This document shows positions 27,142 to 38,143 of a stretch of 64,000 bases of DNA, one piece after another. This DNA is from Photorhabdus heterorhabditis (lineage in GTDB: Bacteria > Pseudomonadota > Gammaproteobacteria > Enterobacterales > Enterobacteriaceae), in assembly GCF_018448905.1 (NCBI RefSeq), contig NZ_RCWA01000009.1, positions 1 to 64,000 on the forward strand. The letters are read 5' to 3'. The position numbers and the translations under genes are program-made. Under the pieces are notes generated by a model. It saw only the letters and a list, made by a program, of their open reading frames with translations. It was not told where the DNA came from and did no database searches. Position 1 is the stretch's first letter, and each line of letters begins with the position of its first letter.

Positions 27142-28533
27142 TTATTTAATTAATAACCAAGTTGCAGGGATCGTGCTTATCAACAATACGGCGATAGCTA
27201 ATTTTTCAGTCAAAGAAAGACTATCTTTCTGTGGATTTTGACTACGTGCATACAGGAAAACAATAACTCCCGGGGCATAGAGAACAACAGACAATAGTAA
27301 ATTCATCAGACCAGATGCATAGAGCAGCCATATGCCATAAATACAAGCACCACTGGCAATCAGTAATAACCCTTTACTACTGCGATTAAAAGCGACCTTT
27401 AATAAAAATGCACCAACTAGGAAATAGGGCACTAAAATCATCTCTGATGCAATTGCCAGTAATGAATTATAATTGCTTCCACTTAACCAGATAAAAACGA
27501 GAGAGAGTTGTACGGCACCATTCGTCAACCATAATGAAGATGATGGCGCATTATTGCTGTTTTGCAAGCCAAAAACTTTTGGAAAAGAACCATGTTGGGA
27601 CGCGATAAATGGCACTTCAGCCGCCATGATTGTCCAGCTCAGATAAGCGCCGCAAACGGAAATAATCAATCCTGTAGCAATAATGATTTCACCGGTGGAA
27701 CCAACAAGTCCTACCATCAGATTTGCCATTGATGGATTGCGCATTTCTGCTAACTCAGGCCGAGGTACTAATCCAAGGGAGAGTAGGGTGACTAATATAT
27801 AGATTCCTAATGCTGCAACAACAGCCAGCATAGTCGCAATACCAACATCTGTCCGCTTTTTCGCCCTGGCTGAGACCACAACAGCACCTTCGATACCAAT
27901 AAAAACCCAAAGGGTAATTAACATGGTATCTTTTATTTGTTGCCAGACAGGAACACCCAAGCCAATACCTTTAAAGTCAAGACTAAAAACGTCCATCTTA
28001 AATGCTATTGCAGCAAGAATGATGAAAGCACCTAAAGGTAATAATTTTGCCATTGTTGCCAGTTTATTGATTCCGGCTGCGGTTTGAACGCCGCGAAGTA
28101 CCAGCCAGTGTACTAACCAAAGTAAAATAGATTCTCCTAATAAAGATTGCCAAGTATTACCGTCACCTAAAATGACTACATTCTCTTTATCAGTAAAAAA
28201 GCTCAGTGCGGCGAAAACGATAACCAGATAGGAAACATTGGCAACTACTGCACATAACCAATATCCCCAGGCAGAACAGAAGCCGATTAATTCCCCGAAG
28301 CCTTCTTTGGCATAAGTGAAAATTCCTCCATCAAGATCTGGGCGAATACGGGAGAGAAGTAACAGTGTAGTAGCCAGAAACAGGATACCGACACCTGTTA
28401 TTACCCAACCGATCATTAACGCGGCTGGACTGGCGACCTCAGCCATATTCTGCGGTAAGCTGAAAACACCAGCACCGACCATAGAGCTGAGTACCAGAGC
28501 AGTAAGAGCTGTAAGACCTAGTTTTTTTTCCAA
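27142..28533 (-). CDS. ydgI: APC-family amino acid antiporter YdgI (arginine/ornithine type)
   Basis: Inner-membrane permease with about 12 predicted helices, 463 residues from TTG 28533 (AGGA lies 8 bases upstream), which matches the E. coli protein start (MEKKLGL). A longer frame to 28590 exists but lacks such a site. Seen: EKKLGLTALTALVLSSMVGAG, the APC GVFSLPQN motif, GFCSAWGYWLC and IGVEGAVVVSARAK-like WVFIGIEGAVVVS. Close to E. coli YdgI and ArcD-type antiporters, but the transported pair is not proven by sequence. E. coli has ydgI beside ydgH, here separated by stlCDE. Confidence 0.92.
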   Translation of the reverse strand: MEKKLGLTALTALVLSSMVGAGVFSLPQNMAEVASPAALMIGWVITGVGILFLATTLLLLSRIRPDLDGGIFTYAKEGFGELIGFCSAWGYWLCAVVANVSYLVIVFAALSFFTDKENVVILGDGNTWQSLLGESILLWLVHWLVLRGVQTAAGINKLATMAKLLPLGAFIILAAIAFKMDVFSLDFKGIGLGVPVWQQIKDTMLITLWVFIGIEGAVVVSARAKKRTDVGIATMLAVVAALGIYILVTLLSLGLVPRPELAEMRNPSMANLMVGLVGSTGEIIIATGLIISVCGAYLSWTIMAAEVPFIASQHGSFPKVFGLQNSNNAPSSSLWLTNGAVQLSLVFIWLSGSNYNSLLAIASEMILVPYFLVGAFLLKVAFNRSSKGLLLIASGACIYGIWLLYASGLMNLLLSVVLYAPGVIVFLYARSQNPQKDSLSLTEKLAIAVLLISTIPATWLLIK

Positions 28534-28599
28534 AGATATGTTCCTAAAATCACTAAACTGCATTGTTATCCAGTTCGTTACCCTGATCATAACAGATGA

Positions 28600-28764
28600 A
28601 TTAAGTATTGGGTTTTCAGCGCGTCCAAGCTGTACAGAACGGAAAACAGACTGGTTAAACCTAGAAATAGAGGGCGATTCTACGGAGGGTATGTGCCGGA
28701 TGCAATGGTTTTCTATGCAAATAACTACAAAATTTATGCACTGATTGGCGATGGTAAAGTGTAA
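28600..28764 (+). pseudogene. short coding-like fragment of unknown origin
   Basis: Between TGA at 28597 and TAA at 28762 lies an uninterrupted frame without an early ATG. It has coding-like composition (KPRNRGRFYGGYVPDAMVF, NNYKIYALIGDGKV) and reads like the C-terminal end of a larger protein whose 5' part is gone. No family recognised. May be chance. Confidence 0.3.
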
Positions 28765-29451
28765 TGCTATACAATTTATTCTTATAAACTTATGTCAGTA
28801 ATTTTTATAATTCTGCTTATTGTACTAAGGGAAATAAATGATAAGTGTAAAACCTAGTGATGCTATTACTAATTAAGTAATTTTTATTTTAATTTTTTTA
28901 ATCAATATCAAAATTTAACAAAAATCATTACGTCAAATAAGTTCTTTTGCTTTAACTTTTATTTTGCTATGCGATGTTATTGTCTGGTAATAATAACTCT
29001 TAGTTTATATATCAAATCGTTCAGTTAATCCATTAAACATTGCCAATTAATAAAATTATTATTTCCATTAAATTTAAAGTTATTGATTTATCTGTTGTTT
29101 TATCTTTTGCTTTAATTGACTTTGTTAATTTTGGGTTGGGGTTAATATATTTTTCGTTAACTATTCTTAGTGGTGACAAATTAATGTTCGCCAATGTGAC
29201 ATAATACTATTATTATATAAAAATTAGAAAATCATGTTGACAACGACTACTTTGATTTATATTGTTTGTGAAAATATTAACCTATCATTTATTAGCTCAT
29301 TTTTTTGGCTGTATTTTTAATTTTCAGGAATGATCATATGCACATATGTAAAAAAAAATTTCCAGATGGTTAGGGGTTATTGTTATTCAAATTATTATCT
29401 TTTAAGCGCCGATGAATGGCTTAGTATTAAATATTCATAAGGTTAGAACAT
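28765..29451. other. AT-rich leader upstream of stlCDE
   Basis: About 690 bases without a coding frame, extremely rich in A and T, with runs of T and A typical of H-NS-bound promoters (my inference). It should contain the stlC promoter. I saw no clear operator. Confidence 0.5.
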
Positions 29452-30396
29452 ATGAAACGTGTTCTGGTGGTGTCGTATTCTCAAAGTGGTCAATTGATCG
29501 AGGTGGTGAAGAGCTTAATCGCACCTCTGCATGAATCTGATGAGATATACATTCGTGAAGTCGTTCTGAAACCGATTCCAGAATATGAATTTCCCTGGTC
29601 GTTTTCTAAATTTATTAATGCTTTTCCTGAAACAGTACAGTTACATCCACCCGAAATAGCACCTTTACATTTGGAAGATGAAGAACCTTTTGATTTGGTG
29701 ATATTGGGCTACCAAGTTTGGTATTTGTCACCATCTCTTCCAATAACAGCATTTCTTAAGAGCGAAGAAGGAAAACGGTTACTTAACGGTAAGCCGGTAG
29801 TGACGGTTATAGCTTGTCGAAACATGTGGTTGATAGCCCAGGAAACGGTCAAAAAATTTTTACACGAAAGTGGAGCGTATTTACGCGACAACGTGGTTTT
29901 TGTTGATAAAACGAACTTTTTTATAACATTGTTCACAACCCCGTTATGGCTAATGACAGGAAAAAAACAACCTTTTTCCAGTGTACCGCCGGCTGGGGTA
30001 TCAAAGGAAGATGTTCAAGGAGCTAAACGTTTTGGACATGCGTTGGTAGCAGCTCTTAAAGCGGATAAAGAGAAAGATGATGCCCCAATGTTGAAAGGTT
30101 TAGGGGCGGTATTTGTAGATAAATCTTTTATTTTCGGTGAGCGTTCTATACATCGAGGATTTAGATTTTGGTCCGGGTTTATTCATCGTGTAGGTAAACG
30201 AGGAAAGTGGGTAAGGCGTTCTCTATTGACTCTGTTTGTGATCTATTTGGTATTGATGGTGTTAGTGGTTTTGCCCATTTCAATCGTTGTTCGCCGTTTA
30301 CTTACAATATTACTTAAAAAACGTCTTAATGAATTACAAAAATACTATGAACAACCATCCGGTTCTGCCCGCTATGATAATAAAGGAGATAGATAA
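29452..30396 (+). CDS. stlC: StlC-like flavodoxin-fold aromatase of stilbene/dialkylresorcinol synthesis
   Basis: 314 residues. Residues 1-210 are flavodoxin-like, with an FMN-phosphate loop SYSQSGQLIEV and GYQVWYLSP, and one hydrophobic segment follows (SLLTLFVIYLVLMVLVVLP). In the DAR/stilbene pathway this type of protein (DarA/StlC) is thought to oxidise the cyclohexanedione made by the ketosynthase to the aromatic ring. It ends 4 bases before stlD and sits with stlE. Names stlC/D/E are recalled from Photorhabdus. The aromatase role is a family inference. AAGG precedes the ATG. Confidence 0.82.
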   Translation: MKRVLVVSYSQSGQLIEVVKSLIAPLHESDEIYIREVVLKPIPEYEFPWSFSKFINAFPETVQLHPPEIAPLHLEDEEPFDLVILGYQVWYLSPSLPITAFLKSEEGKRLLNGKPVVTVIACRNMWLIAQETVKKFLHESGAYLRDNVVFVDKTNFFITLFTTPLWLMTGKKQPFSSVPPAGVSKEDVQGAKRFGHALVAALKADKEKDDAPMLKGLGAVFVDKSFIFGERSIHRGFRFWSGFIHRVGKRGKWVRRSLLTLFVIYLVLMVLVVLPISIVVRRLLTILLKKRLNELQKYYEQPSGSARYDNKGDR

Positions 30397-30400
30397 GTAA

Positions 30401-31549
30401 ATGAGTAATAACGTTTATATCACTAAAGTTTCCGCCTTTATGCCGGGAAATCCAATCGATAATGACACAATGGAATCTGTCCTTGGTTTTGTTGGTAATA
30501 AACCATCAAGATCTCGCCATATAGTACTGCGTAATAATGGTATCAAGTACCGCCATTATGCATTGGACCCGGAAACTGGTGAGGCAACCTATTCAAGTGC
30601 TCAACTGGCGGCTGAAGCAATAAAAGGTTTGGTCGATGAACATTTTTCTTTAGATGATATGCAAAGTCTGGCAGCAGGTGCAGCTATCCCAGATCAGATT
30701 ATACCTGGTCATGCTGTTATGGTTCATGGTGAACTCAAAAATGAACCCTGCGAAATTGTTTCAACTTCAGGCTCTTGCATGGTTGGCATGACAGCAATGA
30801 AATATGCTTATTTGTCTATTCTCTCGGGAACGACAAATAATGCGGTTGCAGCAGCATCGGAAACCGTTTCATCTGTACTACATGCGCGTAATTTTCAGAA
30901 TGAAAGTGACGCTCGGGTTGCAGAGTTGGAACTGCGTCCTGAAATTGCTTTTGAGAAAGATTTTCTGCGCTGGATGCTTTCAGATGGTGCTGGTGCTGTT
31001 TTGCTCGAAAATAAACCGCGGGCTGATGGTATTTCGTTACGAATTGATTGGATAGACATGTACTCTTTTGCTAATGAGCTAGATACATGTATGTATTCTG
31101 GTGCAGAAAAGTTAACAGATGGCAGTTTAAAAGGTTGGTCGCAAATGAATCCGGCTGATTGGCTTGCTTATTCTGTTTTCTGTATCAAACAAGATGTTAG
31201 ACACTTAAATGAGCGAGTCGTTAAATATACGCTTAGTGAACCTCTGAGAAGAACGGTAGAAAAGCGTAATTTATCAGCAGATTCCATTGATTGGTTCTTA
31301 CCTCATATATCATCTGAATATTTCCGTATGAAAATGTCAGCAGGCCTTGATGATATTAATTTTAGTATTGATCAAGGTCGTTGGTTTACTAACTTAACTA
31401 CTAAAGGGAATACTGGGGCGGTTTCTATTTATGTCATGCTGGAAGAGCTGGTTAATTCGGGTAAACTGAAAAAAGATCAAAGTCTTTTATGTTATATCCC
31501 GGAAAGTGCTCGATTCTCCGGGGCATTCATGCACCTAACTGTTGTATAA
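30401..31549 (+). CDS. stlD: StlD/DarB-like cyclising ketosynthase (beta-ketoacyl-ACP synthase III fold)
   Basis: 382 residues, thiolase-fold ketosynthase that joins a 2-branched beta-ketoacyl unit to an unsaturated acyl unit (cinnamoyl-type) and closes a ring, giving the cyclohexanedione precursor of isopropylstilbene or dialkylresorcinols. Seen: active-site Cys in [10 protein letters not shown] (C126), a Glu in AASETVSS (E154), His in FLPHISSEY (H302) and Asn in TKGNTGAVS (N337). Second gene of the cluster. Product assignment depends on acyl partners outside the window. Confidence 0.86.
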   Translation: MSNNVYITKVSAFMPGNPIDNDTMESVLGFVGNKPSRSRHIVLRNNGIKYRHYALDPETGEATYSSAQLAAEAIKGLVDEHFSLDDMQSLAAGAAIPDQIIPGHAVMVHGELKNEPCEIVSTSGSCMVGMTAMKYAYLSILSGTTNNAVAAASETVSSVLHARNFQNESDARVAELELRPEIAFEKDFLRWMLSDGAGAVLLENKPRADGISLRIDWIDMYSFANELDTCMYSGAEKLTDGSLKGWSQMNPADWLAYSVFCIKQDVRHLNERVVKYTLSEPLRRTVEKRNLSADSIDWFLPHISSEYFRMKMSAGLDDINFSIDQGRWFTNLTTKGNTGAVSIYVMLEELVNSGKLKKDQSLLCYIPESARFSGAFMHLTVV

Positions 31550-31569
31550 ATATCTAATCTTATCAATAA

Positions 31570-31665
31570 TATACCCTATGGATTTCAAGGTGAATCGCGA
31601 CGGCAAGGGAGCGAGTCCCCGGGAGTACAGCCAACCAAGAGGCAACTTGAAAGATAACGGGTATA
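31570..31665 (+). repeat. ERIC repeat with an internal deletion, between stlD and stlE
   Basis: 96 bp: both terminal arms are present (TATACCCTATGGATTTCAAG to AACTTGAAAGATAACGGGTA), but about 30 bp of the centre (the ATAGATAAC...GTGACTGGGG block) is missing. It is transcribed in the stl operon gap. Confidence 0.82.
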
Positions 31666-31718
31666 AATGGGGAAACAATAAGTTTCCCCGTGTATTAGTA
31701 AATTAGGAAAATAATAGC

Positions 31719-31961
31719 GTGGAAAATTTAGAGAATCATGTTAAAAGTGTTGTTTCAGAACAACTTGGAATCCCCGAAGCCCAGATTCTTACCACACAGA
31801 CATTTGAAGAATTGGGCGCCGATTCGTTAGACAATGTAGAGCTGATTATGGCTCTGGAAGAACATTTCGGGATAACGATTGATGATTCAGAAGCGGAAGA
31901 AATGGTAACTATACAAAACGCCATTGATTGTATTCGTCTGAAATTAGAATCTGCTAGCTAA
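31719..31961 (+). CDS. stlE: acyl carrier protein of the stilbene cluster
   Basis: 80 residues, acidic four-helix ACP. Seen: the phosphopantetheine site GADSLDNVELIMALEE (Ser at about 36), and FGITIDDSEAEEMVTIQNAI. Starts at GTG 31719, with AGGAAAATAATA upstream. It would carry the acyl chain for StlD. It follows stlD after an ERIC element, so it is likely part of the same transcript or has its own start. Confidence 0.88.
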   Translation: MENLENHVKSVVSEQLGIPEAQILTTQTFEELGADSLDNVELIMALEEHFGITIDDSEAEEMVTIQNAIDCIRLKLESAS

Positions 31962-31982
31962 AAATTTTGTTATCCTTCAGTA

Positions 31983-32017
31983 AAAAAGGCACATATGGTT
32001 ATCATGTGTGCCTTTTT
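31983..32017. terminator. bidirectional terminator between stlE and ydgH
   Basis: Strong stem AAAAAGGCACATATG / CATGTGTGCCTTTTT with a 5-base loop and T/A runs at both sides, between convergent stlE and ydgH. Confidence 0.88.
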
Positions 32018-32034
32018 CTTAGGATAATCCAGCG

Positions 32035-32988
32035 TTATTTGAACAGATCTGCACTGATAGTAGAGGTTCCACCCGTGGATTGCCATTCACGGGTAATATG
32101 ATAATACTTAGCGCCTTTAGCTGCCGCACGTTTAGCAACTTCATAGGAAACATCAGTCATGCTGTTGTAGTAACCTGAGAAGGTAATGGAGTCAAAAGGC
32201 ACCATCTGAGCAGCACTAACTTTATTCAATTCTTGGATTTTTGTACCATCAGGGAGAGTGACAGTGTAACGCTCACCTCTAGAGTACTGAGTTTCAAAGA
32301 AACGACCAACAGAATTACTGGTTGACGTTGAAGAGGCTAAACCTGGAATTTCCACTTTCTTAGCCGTTTCGCCGCCAGCGGCCAGTGCAGCACGTCCTGA
32401 GTCTGAATCAGCCGGGATAACGGCTTCATTAGCTTGAATTTGGCGTTTTGGGGCATCTGCTTTGTAAACATAAGCTGTAACCGTTTGATTGCCGCCATCA
32501 TTGGTTGAGAACTGACGCACAATAAAGAAAGAATCAGCATCTTTTTTCTTTGCTTCTTTCGCAATGGCTTCATTTAAATCTGGTTCACTGGCGTAAAAAC
32601 CACTGATGGTTACGGTATCGAATGGCTCCAGTGTAACTGCTTCTGTTTTGGGTAATTCTTTAATACCGCGAAATATCCGATATTTAGTTGAGTTATCAGC
32701 TTTTTCTGCATCTTTGTGATACAGATCAGCTACAACGCGCAGGTTGCCGCTATTATTTAGATCGTCAAGGCTTTGGATATAGAATCCATCTGCGCCCATT
32801 TTATCTGCCCGACGGGAAACGGCATCGGCAGCTTCATAAATAGCATTAAAAGGACCTGTAACTGTAATACGTTTAAATGGTTTCAGTTCTGCTGCTTTCT
32901 CCGGGGATAATTCCTGGGCTGCCTGAGCAGTGGTAATACTAGTTAATGAGAGCACCGCAACTGCGATGATCGTTGTTTTCAGCTTCAT
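32035..32988 (-). CDS. ydgH: YdgH, triple YdgH/BhsA/McbA-domain periplasmic protein
   Basis: 317 residues with signal peptide ending TTAQAA. Three repeats of the DUF1471-type fold (about 40-105, 135-195, 250-317), each with a PF-x-x-I/V-T-x-x-G start: LKPFKRITVTGPF, LEPFDTVTISGFY and MVPFDSITFSGYY. Role in envelope stress in related bacteria. Divergent from pntA, as in E. coli. Confidence 0.94.
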   Translation of the reverse strand: MKLKTTIIAVAVLSLTSITTAQAAQELSPEKAAELKPFKRITVTGPFNAIYEAADAVSRRADKMGADGFYIQSLDDLNNSGNLRVVADLYHKDAEKADNSTKYRIFRGIKELPKTEAVTLEPFDTVTISGFYASEPDLNEAIAKEAKKKDADSFFIVRQFSTNDGGNQTVTAYVYKADAPKRQIQANEAVIPADSDSGRAALAAGGETAKKVEIPGLASSTSTSNSVGRFFETQYSRGERYTVTLPDGTKIQELNKVSAAQMVPFDSITFSGYYNSMTDVSYEVAKRAAAKGAKYYHITREWQSTGGTSTISADLFK

Positions 32989-34909
<1,921 letters not shown>

Positions 34910-34919
34910 GGGGTAATTT

Positions 34920-36308
34920 ATGTCGAGTGGAGTAGTTACAGCGGCATATATTGTTGCCGCTATCTTATTTATTTTTAGTCTTGCAGGCTTGTCTCGTCAT
35001 GAAAGCTCCAAACGTGGGAATATTTTTGGTATTACCGGGATGGCAATTGCATTGATTGCGACTATCTTTGGGCCAGATACCGGCAGTGTTGTTTGGGTTA
35101 TTCTGGCTATGGTGATCGGCGCGGTTATTGGTATTCGCCTGGCAAATAAAGTTGAAATGACTGAAATGCCGGAACTGGTTGCAATCTTACACAGTTTTGT
35201 CGGCTTAGCAGCCGTATTAGTCGGTTTTAACAGCTTTATTGCTCACGATAGTTTTGCTGAACCGATAATGGAAAATATCCATCTGACAGAAGTATTCTTG
35301 GGGGTTTTCATCGGTGCAGTTACCTTCACAGGTTCTGTTGTCGCATTTGGTAAATTATGTGGAAAAATTTCTTCTAAACCGCTGATGCTACCAAATCGTC
35401 ATAAATTAAATCTTGCAGCATTAGTTATCTCTTTTGTATTGCTAGTGACTTTTGTGAAAACGGAAAGTATCGGTTTACAAGTATTCACGCTGTTAATTAT
35501 GACTGCAATTGCACTGGCGTTTGGTTGGCACTTGGTGGCTTCTATCGGTGGGGCAGATATGCCGGTAGTGGTTTCAATGTTGAACTCCTATTCTGGTTGG
35601 GCGGCAGCGGCAGCTGGTTTCATGCTGAGTAATGATTTACTGATTGTAACGGGTGCGTTGGTAGGTTCTTCGGGGGCGATTCTGTCTTACATCATGTGTA
35701 AGGCAATGAACCGTTCTTTTATCAGTGTAATTGCCGGAGGGTTTGGTACTGATGGTTCTTCAACTGGTGATGATCAGGAGATGGGAGAATACCGCGAAAC
35801 CACGGCTGAAGAAGTTGCTGAGCTGCTGAAAAATTCAACTTCTGTCATTATCACTCCGGGATATGGTATGGCTGTTGCACAGGCACAGTACCCAGTACAT
35901 GACATCACCGCCAAACTACGTGAAAAGGGGATTAAGGTTCGTTTTGGTATCCATCCAGTTGCAGGACGTTTGCCAGGACATATGAATGTGCTGTTGGCGG
36001 AAGCAAAAGTCCCTTACGACGTTGTTCTGGAAATGGATGAAATCAATGATGATTTTTCTGATACCGATACCGTACTGGTCATTGGTGCTAATGACACCGT
36101 TAACCCGGCTGCACAGGAAGATCCAAACAGCCCGATTGCTGGTATGCCTGTGCTGGAAGTCTGGAAAGCCCAGAACGTTGTTGTGTTCAAACGCTCGATG
36201 AACACAGGTTACGCTGGTGTGCAGAACCCACTATTCTTTAAAGACAATAGCCAGATGTTGTTTGGTGATGCGAAAGCAAGCGTAGAAGCAATCCTGCGTG
36301 CACTGTGA
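34920..36308 (+). CDS. pntB: NAD(P) transhydrogenase, beta subunit
   Basis: 462 residues, E. coli length. N-terminal half is membrane-spanning (about 9 helices). C-terminal domain III binds NADP(H) with [30 protein letters not shown] and [15 protein letters not shown]. Operon with pntA. Confidence 0.97.
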   Translation: MSSGVVTAAYIVAAILFIFSLAGLSRHESSKRGNIFGITGMAIALIATIFGPDTGSVVWVILAMVIGAVIGIRLANKVEMTEMPELVAILHSFVGLAAVLVGFNSFIAHDSFAEPIMENIHLTEVFLGVFIGAVTFTGSVVAFGKLCGKISSKPLMLPNRHKLNLAALVISFVLLVTFVKTESIGLQVFTLLIMTAIALAFGWHLVASIGGADMPVVVSMLNSYSGWAAAAAGFMLSNDLLIVTGALVGSSGAILSYIMCKAMNRSFISVIAGGFGTDGSSTGDDQEMGEYRETTAEEVAELLKNSTSVIITPGYGMAVAQAQYPVHDITAKLREKGIKVRFGIHPVAGRLPGHMNVLLAEAKVPYDVVLEMDEINDDFSDTDTVLVIGANDTVNPAAQEDPNSPIAGMPVLEVWKAQNVVVFKRSMNTGYAGVQNPLFFKDNSQMLFGDAKASVEAILRAL

Positions 36309-36328
36309 TTTTTTATCGTTATAACTAC

Positions 36329-36355
36329 AAACCCCACGTTATTTTGTGGGGTTTT
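36329..36355 (+). terminator. intrinsic terminator after pntB
   Basis: Stem AAACCCCAC / GTGGGGTTT with an 8-base loop, followed by TAATTT, 20 bases after pntB. Confidence 0.82.
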
Positions 36356-36390
36356 AATTTAACCTGAGATTTACTTAAGAAGGGAACGCT

Positions 36391-36452
36391 ATGCCTGAGA
36401 CACGATCAACGTTTTTATTAAAGGAAACAAAATCGTGAAGCTTCTCAGGCAT
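36391..36452. repeat. imperfect inverted repeat upstream of the Nudix gene
   Basis: Arms ATGCCTGAGA (36391-36400) and TCTCAGGCAT (36443-36452), extended inside by CACGAT (36401-36406) and ATCGTG (36432-36437), the extra 5 bases AAGCT forming a bulge. Total 62 bp, 22 bp from the Nudix start. Could be an operator, an mRNA leader hairpin or the remnant of a small mobile element. Confidence 0.6.
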
Positions 36453-36473
36453 GTGTAATTTAGGGGAAATTAA

Positions 36474-36962
36474 ATGAAAATAAGAAATTCCGCTAGGGCA
36501 TTATTGATCAATAGTAAACAGGAAGTACTGCTTTTTAAATTTAGTTTTGAAGAAATTAAAGACAATATTAATGCGGATTTGATTGAGTTTTGGGTTACTC
36601 CTGGTGGTGGTCTAAAAGAGGGAGAGTCCTTTGAGCAAGCATTAAATAGAGAGTTAAGTGAGGAGGTTGGTCTTATCCTAAGGTTTACACCTGAATGGAT
36701 TTGGACTAGAAACGTAGTTTTAGAATGGAAAGGTGAGAAATTTCTAAGTCACGAGAGATATTTTTTGGTATATGAGGACATTTGTGATAAAGAAGATAAT
36801 TGTATGACCGAAAAAGAGATACGTACCCTAAAAGATATGAATTGGTGGAGTTTGCAAGCACTATTAAGTTCTAGTGAGGACTTTCGCCCACCTAATATTG
36901 CTAAAGAAATACAAAAAATTATCTATGGTTATAATCAAAATTTCCCTATTGAAGTTGACTAG
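36474..36962 (+). CDS. Nudix hydrolase
   Basis: 162 residues. The Nudix box is complete: G-x5-E-x7-REL-x-EE-x-G from GGGLKEGESFEQALNRELSE into EVGL (about residues 43-66), so it should bind Mg2+ and hydrolyse a nucleoside-diphosphate-linked substrate. The specific substrate cannot be read from the sequence. AGGGGAAATT precedes the ATG. Single gene, not in the E. coli order. Confidence 0.82.
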   Translation: MKIRNSARALLINSKQEVLLFKFSFEEIKDNINADLIEFWVTPGGGLKEGESFEQALNRELSEEVGLILRFTPEWIWTRNVVLEWKGEKFLSHERYFLVYEDICDKEDNCMTEKEIRTLKDMNWWSLQALLSSSEDFRPPNIAKEIQKIIYGYNQNFPIEVD

Positions 36963-36971
36963 ATTATTTAA

Positions 36972-37088
36972 CTAACTCTTGATATATTGATACGCTTTTT
37001 CTAGGCCAAATTCTTGATAACTGTATTCAAAAATAGCCTCTAAATCCTGTTCAGCTTTAGGCTTTAGAAAAAATGTTTTACTGGACAT
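36972..37088 (-). pseudogene. truncated ParE/RelE-type toxin
   Basis: 38 codons only. MSSKTFFLKPKAEQDLEAIF then EYSYQEFGLEKAY is the N-terminal part of a ParE-family toxin, whose usual length is about 95. It ends at TAG 36972-36974 and the DNA beyond is the 3' end of the Nudix gene, so the rest has been lost. It overlaps the ParD stop by 11 bases, the usual arrangement. Confidence 0.72.
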
Positions 37089-37338
37089 TGTGTGTTTTAT
37101 TTTTCATACGTGTAAGGAAAGTATTGAGATCCCACTCTATAACTTCTCCACTGTTATCACCTTCATCAATTAGCTGACGAAGTGCTTCAAGTTTGGACTC
37201 AGCTTGTTTTTCCTGTAATAACCGTAATCCCTCCCGAACGACTTCACTATTAGTTTTGTAATAACCTGATTCAACTAGGCTTTCTACAAAACCACGTAAT
37301 TCTTCGCCGGTATCTACCGTCATTGTACGCGATACCAT
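37078..37338 (-). CDS. ParD-family antitoxin (orphan)
   Basis: 86 residues from ATG 37338, which has GAGGTGT 4 bases upstream (an earlier ATG at 37350 lacks one). Seen: MVSRTMTVDTGEELRGFVES and SGYYKTNSEVVREGLRLL, a ribbon-helix-helix antitoxin of the ParD/CC2985 type. The C-terminal part would wrap a ParE. With the toxin truncated it is now an orphan and may be decaying or serve as an anti-addiction relic. Confidence 0.82.
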   Translation of the reverse strand: MVSRTMTVDTGEELRGFVESLVESGYYKTNSEVVREGLRLLQEKQAESKLEALRQLIDEGDNSGEVIEWDLNTFLTRMKNKTHNVQ

Positions 37339-37635
37339 AATACACCTCATTCAGATAATTAACATTCTATAGTATAAGACATATTCTTACACTCCGAAAG
37401 TATTCCATTACGTACATAGGGTGCTCTTTATTGCACACTCCAGATAGATGGTCACTTTACTCTTTCTAATGTTAGAGCTTTAAATGGTAATCTATTAAAA
37501 TCAATATTTTCTAACTTATCAAAATAAATTCCTTATTAGGGGAATAAAGTCAATATTTTACTGTGATATTGATGCTGATCTAGTGGACGATGCTTAGTGT
37601 CCTCAAAAATTCGTTCGCAACCTACCTTAAGTAGA

Positions 37636-37745
37636 ATTGTGTCGCGAGCATAACAACATTTCTGGGTGTAATACACCGCACACATGTAAAGAATTTCGTG
37701 TTTGTTACTTAATCTCCAGCGTATCGTATCCCCGCCAGCGATAAT
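37636..37745. repeat. 110-bp direct repeat, copy A (displaced 3' end of the nickel permease gene)
   Basis: Identical to 38467-38576 except two bases. Copy B carries the last 40 bases or so of the nickel permease coding region plus the downstream sequence, and copy A carries the same sequence 831 bases away, with no gene to belong to. The intact RHH/RelE toxin-antitoxin genes lie between the copies. Confidence 0.92.
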
Positions 37746-37763
37746 GAAACCTATTGGGTATAG
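37746..37763 (-). repeat. ERIC end fragment
   Basis: GAAACCTATTGGGTATA is nearly the terminal 17 bases of the ERIC right end (GAAATCTATTGGGTATA) and starts exactly where copy A of the 110-bp repeat stops. Confidence 0.55.
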
Positions 37764-37777
37764 ATCTTGATGCAATT

Positions 37778-37814
37778 GCTGTCTCTTAGTTAGATTTCTC
37801 GATTAAGAGACAGC
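37778..37814. terminator. 11-bp perfect inverted repeat downstream of the intact toxin gene
   Basis: Arms GCTGTCTCTTA and TAAGAGACAGC with a 15-base loop, 33 bases past the toxin stop on the minus strand. Reads as a stem-loop that could end the TA transcript. No T-run. Confidence 0.5.
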
Positions 37815-37846
37815 GTTAATGGATAGTTTCTAATCTTGTAAAAGGG

Positions 37847-38143
37847 TTAATGTTTGTAGTTGATTTCTCGCTGGTGACGGATAGCCAAAATGTAACGTGT
37901 ATTACTTCCGGGGGCTTCTCTGTATAGCAATACATAGCCTGTGCCACCAAAAGAGATAATTAATTCAAAGAGTGGATAAACTTCTGTTGGCCGTCCAGCT
38001 AGAACGTTAGATTTCATTGCACGGATATGTTTGCTGATAATACTAAGTACTGATTTTGCAGCAACTGCATCGCGTTGACGTAAAAAGTCAACAAGACGAT
38101 TTATATCCCTTACAGCTGCTGGAGTGATTATTACCGATGGCAT
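37847..38143 (-). CDS. RelE/ParE-family toxin
   Basis: 98 residues. Seen: PSVIITPAAVRDINRLVDFL and the C-terminal YVLLYREA and YILAIRHQREINYKH, which follow the ParE/RelE fold. Either a gyrase poison or a ribosome-dependent mRNase; the sequence alone does not settle it. The start overlaps the antitoxin stop by 13 bases. Full length, unlike the truncated ParE upstream. Confidence 0.82.
   Translation of the reverse strand: MPSVIITPAAVRDINRLVDFLRQRDAVAAKSVLSIISKHIRAMKSNVLAGRPTEVYPLFELIISFGGTGYVLLYREAPGSNTRYILAIRHQREINYKH

Noticed and set aside
37536-37775. Minus-strand frame of 79 codons
   Set aside because: It is the repeated 3' end of the nickel permease read together with flanking DNA, so not an independent gene.
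37778-37814. CTGTCTCTTA inverted arms looked like a Tn5/IS50 mosaic end
   Set aside because: Only 10 bases match and no transposase is near. It fits a stem-loop after the toxin gene.
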